13,351 bases of DNA from an uncultured Opitutia bacterium. Lineage in GTDB: Bacteria; Verrucomicrobiota; Verrucomicrobiia; Opitutales; UBA953. Where the stretch lies: contig CAIRLQ010000085.1 of NCBI GenBank assembly GCA_903879465.1, positions 1 to 13,351 of the forward strand, written 5' to 3'. Numbering within the stretch: the stretch's first letter is position 1; every line of letters begins with the position of its first letter. The notes beneath the pieces were generated by a model. The model was not told the origin of the DNA and ran no database searches. It was given only the letters and a program-made list of their open reading frames with translations. Below, piece after piece: positions 5,480-12,200 of the stretch. The position numbers and the translations under genes were made by a program.

Positions 5480-6565
5480 TCACGCGCGTTCGTGCCGACC
5501 GTCGGGACGCCGCACCAGCACGCCACGGATTTCCATCATCGTGAGACTCACCGCGGCCTCGGCGACCTCGCACGCCGCGAGCAGCGCCAAGGATTCGGCA
5601 TCCTGCGCCGAGCCGCCGCCGAAATGGGGCAACCACCTCGCGAACTCAGGTGGATCATCCACCAGCGGCAAGGCTGGCGACCCACGGCTTTCGCCGAGCT
5701 CGGTCAGGATGTCATCGACCGATGCAACGAGCGTGGCGCCGTCGCGGATGAGCGCATGGCAGCCGCGACTCGAAGGGCTGTCCGTGCGCCCGGGGACGGC
5801 GCAGATGGTCTTGCCGAGATCGCCAGCGAAGCGCGCGGTGATGAGACTGCCGCCATCGACATCGGTCTCGACCACCACCACGGCGCGCACGAGTCCGGCG
5901 ACGATGCGGTTGCGTTGAGGGAAACTCTGTCGGTCGGCCGGTCGGCCGAGCGGAAATTCGGAAAGTACGCAGCCTTTGTCGGCCATCCGCCGCCGTAGTT
6001 TCACTGCCTCGGGAGGAAAGGTCAGGTCCAACCCGTGCCCGAGTACCGCCGCGGTTTTACCGTCGGCGTCGAGCGCACCCTCATGCGCGGCGATGTCGAT
6101 CCCCCGTGCCAGGCCGCTGACAATCCACCAGCCCTCTGTGGCGAGATCGCGCGCCAGGGAGCGGGCGAGGGAGGTCCCGTAAGTGGTACAATGACGTGAG
6201 CCAATGATGCCAACCGAGCGGTCATCGGGTGTGTGGGTGCCTTCGGCGTAGAGTAGGAGTGGCGGATCCCAAAGGCGGGTGAGCGGGCTCGGCCACGCCG
6301 CATCATCTTCCGTGATGAGCCGGAAGCCGAGTTCCGCGGTCCGCCGCATTTCCAACGCCCAATCAAATTCGCGGGCGGCGATGGCCGCGGCCGCGGTGCG
6401 ACTTACGCCCGAGACTTTGGCGAGTTGTTCGGCCGGCGCCCCCAGTGCGGTCGCGAGTTCGCCACCGAAAGCCTCGCGCAGCCGACGCACGGTGACGGGG
6501 CCGACGCCGGTTAGGCCATTGAGGAGAACCCGCTGGGCACGCGCGTCGGTGGGAATGGGAAGCAT
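5480..6565 (-). CDS. dprA: DNA-processing protein DprA
   Basis: A 361-residue DprA/Smf protein, which binds incoming single-stranded DNA during natural transformation and loads RecA onto it. An N-terminal helix-hairpin-helix/SAM-like segment (GLTGVGPVTVRRLREAFGG, about residues 17-35) leads into a Rossmann-like core. The core has IGSRHCTTYG (121-130), SGLARGID (150-157), the DNA-binding FPQRNRIVAGL (215-225), GGSLITA and the GCHALIRDGA motif. The C-terminus ends in a winged-helix-like segment (EIRGVLVRRPDGRH). Length and motifs are normal for the family, so the gene looks intact. It is the last gene of the minus-strand run, 22 bases downstream of nnr. No terminator is visible after it: its stop lies one base from the stop of the convergent DUF218 gene, so transcripts from both sides probably overlap. 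Other competence genes are not in the window. Confidence 0.96.
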   Translation of the reverse strand: MLPIPTDARAQRVLLNGLTGVGPVTVRRLREAFGGELATALGAPAEQLAKVSGVSRTAAAAIAAREFDWALEMRRTAELGFRLITEDDAAWPSPLTRLWDPPLLLYAEGTHTPDDRSVGIIGSRHCTTYGTSLARSLARDLATEGWWIVSGLARGIDIAAHEGALDADGKTAAVLGHGLDLTFPPEAVKLRRRMADKGCVLSEFPLGRPADRQSFPQRNRIVAGLVRAVVVVETDVDGGSLITARFAGDLGKTICAVPGRTDSPSSRGCHALIRDGATLVASVDDILTELGESRGSPALPLVDDPPEFARWLPHFGGGSAQDAESLALLAACEVAEAAVSLTMMEIRGVLVRRPDGRHERA

Positions 6566-6587
6566 CCGCCCACTTCGGACTACCGGA

Positions 6588-8081
6588 TCAAGCGCGCAAC
6601 GCCGGGGATAACTCAGTCAGTAGATCGGTAGTTCGCACCGCCTCTTCCCCCTGATTTTCTCTCAGGGAGTCCGCTGCAAGGGCATGCCACGTAACGGCCG
6701 TCACTACGGCATCGAAAGCAGAGAGCCCCAGTTCGCGGCGGCGAGCCAGTACTGAAGCGACGATGCCGGCGAGGATATCGCCGGAACCGCCGCGGGCGAG
6801 AATGGGACCACCAAAGGGGATATGGACGCTCAGGGTACCGTCGGTCACGCAGGTCAGCGGACCCTTCAGTACAACGATGCTCCGCGTTTTCTTCGCGTAA
6901 GCGCGCCCGGCAGGCCCCGCGGATTTTTTACCGCTTAGGCGGAGGAATTCGCCGGCGTGCGGAAGGAGCACTCGATGTGCGCACATCCGCGCGGCTTTGA
7001 TAACGGCGGGGCGCAAGGCATCCGCATCAAGCACGATGTCCTGTCGGCAGCGGGAGGCGATGGCGCCGAGTAATGGCATCGCCGTACTGCCCATGCCTGA
7101 GCCCAGGAGCACGACCTCCTTGCTCTCGAGCTGCGCGGCGATCAATCGCAGGGATTTTTTATCCAGCGAGCCGTGCCTATCTGTCTTCAATCCGACCCAC
7201 ATCGCTTCGGCGTGGGCGACCGCCGCCCGGGCACGAATCGTTTCCGGTAGGCAGGTGGTGACCAGCGCGGCGCCGGATTGCAGGGCGGCACGAGTGTTCA
7301 TGAGCACCGCTCCGGGCATGGCGTCGGAACCGCCGACGATGAGTACGCGGCCGTGATGGCGCTTATCGCTATCCGCTCGGCGGCTGCGACGAAGGGGAGC
7401 CAGTGTGCCAGTCGTCGCACAGGTTTCCTCGGTTTCCCCAAGCGGTAGGCCGATATCGACCACCCGGATGCGGCCAACGAACTTTTTTACAAGCGGCGCC
7501 AGCAGTGGCCGCTTCAGGCAGCCGATGGAGACCGTGAGGTCCGCGCGGAAGGCAGGTCCACGGGAGTCGTCCCCCAAGCCGCTGGGAAGGTCGACCGCAA
7601 CACGCAGTCCCTGCAGTTTATCAGAAAGTCGGATGAATTGTCGGAGTCCCGGGCTCAGCGGTGCGCGGAAGCCCTGCCCCAGAATGCCGTCAAAGATCAG
7701 GCAGAATTCTTCATCGGTCAGTTGGCTGAGATTGGCAGCGGCAATCACGCCGATGCGCACGCCGCGCTTACGTGTCGCCCAAGCTCGTTGGGCTTGCGGG
7801 TGGGCTGGGCCGCCTTCGGCGAAGACCGCTACGATTTCCGTATCGACACTGGCGCAGTGGAGGGCGGCGAGAAAAGCATCCGCGCCATTGTTGCCTTTAC
7901 CGGCGAGCACCAAGATGCGCTGGGGAGGTCGGCCGCGTAGGCCAAGGGCTTCGGTCGCGATACCGCGTGCGGCCCGCGCCATGAGTTCCCAGGAAAGAGC
8001 CGCGTCGCCCGCGATGAAGGCACGCTCCGCGGCGGCCGCCTCGGCACAACTTAGGACCGGCAGGCGAGACGCAGCGCTCAT
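6588..8081 (-). CDS. nnr: Bifunctional NAD(P)HX epimerase / ADP-dependent dehydratase
   Basis: A 497-residue fused nicotinamide-nucleotide repair enzyme. The N-terminal YjeF_N epimerase domain (about 1-215) interconverts R- and S-NAD(P)HX. It shows GKGNNGADAF (61-70), FDGILGQGF and VDLPSGL. The C-terminal carbohydrate-kinase-like domain (about 235-497) dehydrates S-NAD(P)HX using ADP. It shows HGRVLIVGGS, PGAVLMNTRAAL, LDADALRP, LLPHAGEF, VVLKGPLT and the nucleotide-binding GGSGDILAGI (431-440). The epimerase loop reads NNGADA where the family usually has NNGGDG, a mild deviation. The start ATG is one base from the acpS stop, so translation is probably coupled. Pairing with acpS is common in bacteria. 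Fusion and length match the usual bifunctional form of about 490-510 residues. Confidence 0.95.
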   Translation of the reverse strand: MSAASRLPVLSCAEAAAAERAFIAGDAALSWELMARAARGIATEALGLRGRPPQRILVLAGKGNNGADAFLAALHCASVDTEIVAVFAEGGPAHPQAQRAWATRKRGVRIGVIAAANLSQLTDEEFCLIFDGILGQGFRAPLSPGLRQFIRLSDKLQGLRVAVDLPSGLGDDSRGPAFRADLTVSIGCLKRPLLAPLVKKFVGRIRVVDIGLPLGETEETCATTGTLAPLRRSRRADSDKRHHGRVLIVGGSDAMPGAVLMNTRAALQSGAALVTTCLPETIRARAAVAHAEAMWVGLKTDRHGSLDKKSLRLIAAQLESKEVVLLGSGMGSTAMPLLGAIASRCRQDIVLDADALRPAVIKAARMCAHRVLLPHAGEFLRLSGKKSAGPAGRAYAKKTRSIVVLKGPLTCVTDGTLSVHIPFGGPILARGGSGDILAGIVASVLARRRELGLSAFDAVVTAVTWHALAADSLRENQGEEAVRTTDLLTELSPALRA

Positions 8082-8082
8082 C

Positions 8083-8478
8083 TCAGCGAACCAGCACCAC
8101 GAAGGCTTGGGCGAGCGTGTCGGTGTGCGTGAGTGAGACCAGTAGTCGGGTGGCGCCGCGGGCCGTCAGCAGCGCCTGGGCTTTGTTATCGAGTTCCACC
8201 ACTGGTTCGCCTTCGGGGCCGTTGAGTACGCCGACACTGGTCAACGAGAATTCGGCGCCGATGCCGGTACCGAAGGCTTTGCTGGCAGCTTCCTTGGCAG
8301 CGAAGCGCGCGGCGAGCGACGGATACGGATCGGCCTTAGCCAGGCAGAGGCGTTGTTCGGCGGCGGTGAAGATCTTATCAAGAAAACTGGCGCCGTGTTT
8401 CTCGTGCGCGGAGCGGATGCGGGCTACCTCGGTAAGATCTACGCCCACTCCGACCACGTTGCCGCCTTCGAGCTTCAT
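8083..8478 (-). CDS. acpS: Holo-[acyl-carrier-protein] synthase AcpS
   Basis: A 131-residue phosphopantetheinyl transferase that moves the 4'-phosphopantetheine arm of coenzyme A to a serine of apo-ACP, activating it for fatty acid synthesis. The hallmark N-terminal GVGVDLTEVARI contains the metal ligand Asp14. The second hallmark, ARFAAKEAASKAFGTGIG, contains Glu63. The C-terminal VSLTHTDTLAQAFVVL is the typical final strand pair (usually VSxSHxxxxAxAxV). Its ATG overlaps the pdxJ stop as ATGA (8475-8478), the same pdxJ-acpS order known in E. coli. Length is close to the family norm of about 125. Nothing is missing. Confidence 0.96.
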   Translation of the reverse strand: MKLEGGNVVGVGVDLTEVARIRSAHEKHGASFLDKIFTAAEQRLCLAKADPYPSLAARFAAKEAASKAFGTGIGAEFSLTSVGVLNGPEGEPVVELDNKAQALLTARGATRLLVSLTHTDTLAQAFVVLVR

Positions 8479-9230
8479 GCAGGTCGGACGAGATGGGACT
8501 TCATCTCAGCGACGGCGGAGCGGATGCCGGTGAATAAAGCGCGGGCGACGATACTGTGCCCGATGTTCAATTCGTGCAGGTGAGGCAGGGTCAGGATGGA
8601 GCGGATGTTGTCGTAGTTGATACCATGGCCGGCATTGACGACGAGCCCGAGACCGTGGGCCAGTTCACAGCCTGCGTGCAGGCGCGCGAGCTCCGCATCG
8701 GCGGCCGGGCTTTTCCATGCGTTGGCGAAGGCCCCCGTGTGTAGTTCGACGACCGGTGCGCCGGTTGCCTTGGCTGCCGTGATTTGGCGGGCATCTGGGC
8801 CGATGAAGAGCGAGACTTCGATGCCTGCCGCTTGGAGGGCCTGCGTGGTTTCGGTCACCCGCGTCAGTTGAGTTGCGACATCGAGTCCTCCTTCGGTCGT
8901 AACCTCTTCGCGCGATTCTGGTACGAGGCAGACAGCTGCCGGGCGGAGCTGGCAGGCGAATGCGACCATCGCCGCGGTGCAGGCCATTTCGAGATTGAGG
9001 CGGACGCCAGGAATTTTTGCGATGGCGAGCACATCGGCGTCCTGGATGTGGCGGCGATCTTCACGGAGGTGTACGGTGATCCCATCGGCGCCGCCGGCGA
9101 GCGCCTCGCGGGTGAAGGCGACAACATCAGGTTCGGCGTGGTGCGAGGCGTGTGCGCCGCGATAGCGCGCCTGACGGAGCGTCGCGGCGTGGTCGATGTT
9201 GACGCCAAGGTGGATGGGGCGGTGGGACAT
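8475..9230 (-). CDS. pdxJ: Pyridoxine 5'-phosphate synthase PdxJ
   Basis: A 251-residue TIM-barrel enzyme that condenses 1-deoxy-D-xylulose 5-phosphate with 3-amino-2-oxopropyl phosphate in the DXP-dependent vitamin B6 pathway. Family motifs run in order: LGVNIDHAATLRQAR near the N-terminus, GADGITVHLREDRRHI, RLNLEMA, CLVPESREEVTTEGGLDV, GIEVSLFIGPDA, VVELHTGAFA, LGLVVNAGHGINYDN and LHELNIGHSIVARA. All major active-site segments are present and it aligns almost end to end with E. coli PdxJ; the region after LRQAR is a few residues longer. It lies 68 bases downstream of uvrA with no clear terminator between them. It overlaps acpS by four bases, so pdxJ and acpS are surely cotranscribed. There is no Shine-Dalgarno motif before the ATG. 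Confidence 0.97.
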   Translation of the reverse strand: MSHRPIHLGVNIDHAATLRQARYRGAHASHHAEPDVVAFTREALAGGADGITVHLREDRRHIQDADVLAIAKIPGVRLNLEMACTAAMVAFACQLRPAAVCLVPESREEVTTEGGLDVATQLTRVTETTQALQAAGIEVSLFIGPDARQITAAKATGAPVVELHTGAFANAWKSPAADAELARLHAGCELAHGLGLVVNAGHGINYDNIRSILTLPHLHELNIGHSIVARALFTGIRSAVAEMKSHLVRPA

Positions 9231-9298
9231 CGGGTTTAGGTTTGAAGCAATAGCCCTCGTCGGGCCCGGGTCAAAGGGAACCGCAGGGAGTCCGCGTC

Positions 9299-12200
9299 TT
9301 AAACCGCCGCCTTTTTGATGTGACCCCGCTCGAGTGTGAGCTGGAGCGAAGGCGCCGTCGGCGACTTCTTCTGTTTCGCGAGGGATTCCGGATCACCCGA
9401 GTGCACGAGTCGGCCGCCGGCGTTGCCGCCTTCGGGCCCGATTTCAATGACCCAGTCGCCTTCGGCGATCACGTCGGGATGATGCTCGATGACCACGACG
9501 GTGTGGCCTTGGTCGACGAGCGCGTGCAGTAGTTCGATGAGCCGGCGGCAATCGGACTGGTGGAGTCCGATGGTCGGTTCCTCGAGGATGTAGAGATTGG
9601 GGCGGATCTCGCCGCGGGAGCGCTCACGGAAGGTCGGAAGGCCTTGGGCTAGCTCGCTGACTAACTTCAGACGCTGGGCTTCGCCGCCGGAAAGCGTCGG
9701 GCTGCTTTGGCCGAGCGTGAGGTAGCCGAGGCCGGTCTTCACCATCAACCCGCAGAGATCGCCGAGCTTAGCGTCGAAGGACAGGAAAGCGGCAGCTTCC
9801 TCGAAAGTCATCGCCAGTAGATCGGCGGCTGACTTGCCGTTCCACTGGATGGCCTTCGCGGCGACCCCATAGCGCGTACCAGCGCATTCTTCGCAGGGTA
9901 CGTAGGTATCGGGCAGGAAGCTCATTTCAAGTTTGATGCGGCCGGCGCCCGAGCAGGCTTCGCATCTACCACCTGCAGTATTGAACGAGAAGAAGCCGGG
10001 GCCGTGGCCACGAATCGCGGCTTCCGGCAGCGAGGCCAGACGCTCGCGGATCAGATCCCAGGCGCCTATGTAGGTCGCTGGAGTGGAGCGCGGCGTCTTA
10101 CCGATAGGCTCTTGATCCACCACCACCAGCTGTCGGAATCCTTTTAATCCGGAGAGCGAAGTGAAAGCCGGCTTCCCTTCGTGTGAGACGGCGGTGAGGG
10201 CGTCTTTGCCGCTGATGCCATCCTTCTTCTTTGCGATGGCCGCCCGGATAGCGGGAGCGAGGAGGTCTGTGACGAGGGTGCTCTTGCCGGCCCCAGAGAC
10301 GCCACAGACGACCGAGAGTCGGCCCACGGGGATTTGGACGTCAAAGCCTTTGAGATTACGCAGGGCCGCGCCTTTGAGTTTCACCCATTCCGCCGGAGCA
10401 CCTTTGCCGGCCACCGGGCGGCGGACGCCGCGGAGCGGATGGGGGATGGCTTCGCGGAGGAAGCGGCCCGTGATGGAGTCGGCCCTTTTCTCGAGTGCCT
10501 TGGCGGTGCCTTGCGCGACGATTTCGCCCCCGTGCACGCCGGCGCCCGGGCCCATATCGATGACCAGGTCGGCCGCGCGCATCGTATCTTCGTCATGTTC
10601 GACCACCAGTACGGTGTTGCCGCGGTTACGCAGGTTTTGAAGTGATTCGATCAGGCGATCATTATCACGTGGGTGCAATCCGATGCTCGGTTCATCGAGC
10701 ACGTAAAGCGCACCTGAAAGCGTGGAGCCGAGCTGCGCGGCGAGACGGATACGCTGGGCTTCGCCGCCGGAAAGGGTGTCCGCCCCGCGATCAAGGGCGA
10801 GGTAACCGAGGCCGACCGAATCAAGGAAGCGCAGGCGGGCGCCGATTTCGGGAAGGAGTGCGTCGACAATCGCTTTCTCGCGCGACTCCAGCTTGAGGCC
10901 TGAGAGGAACGTGAGGGATTCATCCGGCTGCAGTCGGAGTAAGCCCGGGAGCGAGAGTGAACGGCCTTTGGCGCCGGCCAGTTTGACGGATCGGCCGATC
11001 GGGCCGAGGCGTTCGCCGTGGCAAGTCGGGCAGGGATGGTCGCCGACGCGATCGGCAATAGCGTTCTCGTTGAGCGATTCTTCTTCGTCGGCGGAGAAGG
11101 TCGTCACTTCCAGCCCGTGGCCACGGCAGTCCGGACACCAGCCGCGCGGGGAATTCCACGACAGGTGTTTTGGATCCACTTCTGGAAAGGATTCGCCGGT
11201 GGCCGGGTCGCTGCGCGAGGTGGAGAGGTAGGCCAGCTGGCGGCCGCTCGGGTCGAGCAGTACGCAGGCGTTCTTGCCCGCCCCAAGGGCCTGTCGCACC
11301 AGAGAGCGAAGGGCCTTCTCGCCCGATTCTTCAGATTCGTCGGGGAGCGAGATGAGTCCGTCGGCGCGGATTTCCCCAAACACGGCGTCCACATCATGTT
11401 CAGAGTAGCGGTCGAGGCCTTCGAAGCCGGCGACCTTGAGCATCTTGCCGTCGCAGCGGAGCTGGCGGAGCCCTTTGGTCTCGGCCCATTCAGCGAGTGG
11501 GCGGTGATGACCTTTACGGGCCCGCACCAACGGCGCGGCCACCAGGAGGGAGCCCTTCTTGAGGGACTTCGCTTTTTTCCCGACTAGACGGACGACGGCG
11601 TCTTCGGTCATTTCTTCGAGTGGCTCGCCAGTCGTTGGGCTGTGGAGTACGCCAGCACGGGCGTAGAGCACACGGAGGTATTGGGCTACTTCGGTTACGG
11701 TCGCCACGGTCGACTTCGCGGAGCCGCGGGTCACGCGCTGCTCGATAGCGACCGTCGGGGGTAGGCCGGTGAGTGAATCGATGTCGGGCTTGGGGAGTTG
11801 TTCGACGAATTGCCGAGCGTAAGCCGAGACGCATTCCAGGAAGCGGCGCTGCCCTTCGGCGAAGAGAATATCAAAGGCGAGGGAAGATTTACCGGAGCCA
11901 GACACGCCGGTCATTACGGTCAGTGACCCGTGAGGAATCTCCAAGGAGACATTCTTCAGGTTGTGCTCTCGCGCGCCGCGGAGCGAGATAGAGGTCGGTC
12001 GGGTCCGGGTGGGTTGATCCTCGCTGTCAGCGAACGCGGCGTCGCCCTTCGCGAGGAAATCACCGGTGACCGTGCCTGCGCGGGAGACTTCGGTCGGCGT
12101 GCCTTGCGCGACGAGCAGACCCCCGCCGGGGCCGGCTTCGGGTCCCATCTCCACAATCCAGTCGCAGGCCTTGAGCACATCGAGCTGGTGTTCGACGACA

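Noticed and set aside
4783..5526. A 247-codon minus-strand open frame opposite the DUF218 gene
   Set aside because: The plus strand encodes recognisable SanA/YdcF motifs and a membrane helix, while the antisense product is Arg/Gly/His-rich with no family resemblance.
5315..5998. A 227-codon plus-strand open frame across the dprA 3' end
   Set aside because: It overlaps the DUF218 gene in another frame and runs antisense to clear DprA motifs. Composition is that of a shadow.
9671..10774. A 24-base identical direct repeat (9671-9694 and 10751-10774) as a mobile or recombination repeat
   Set aside because: Both copies encode the same ABC signature (LSGGEAQR) at equivalent places in two UvrA ATPase domains, so identity is explained by conserved coding.
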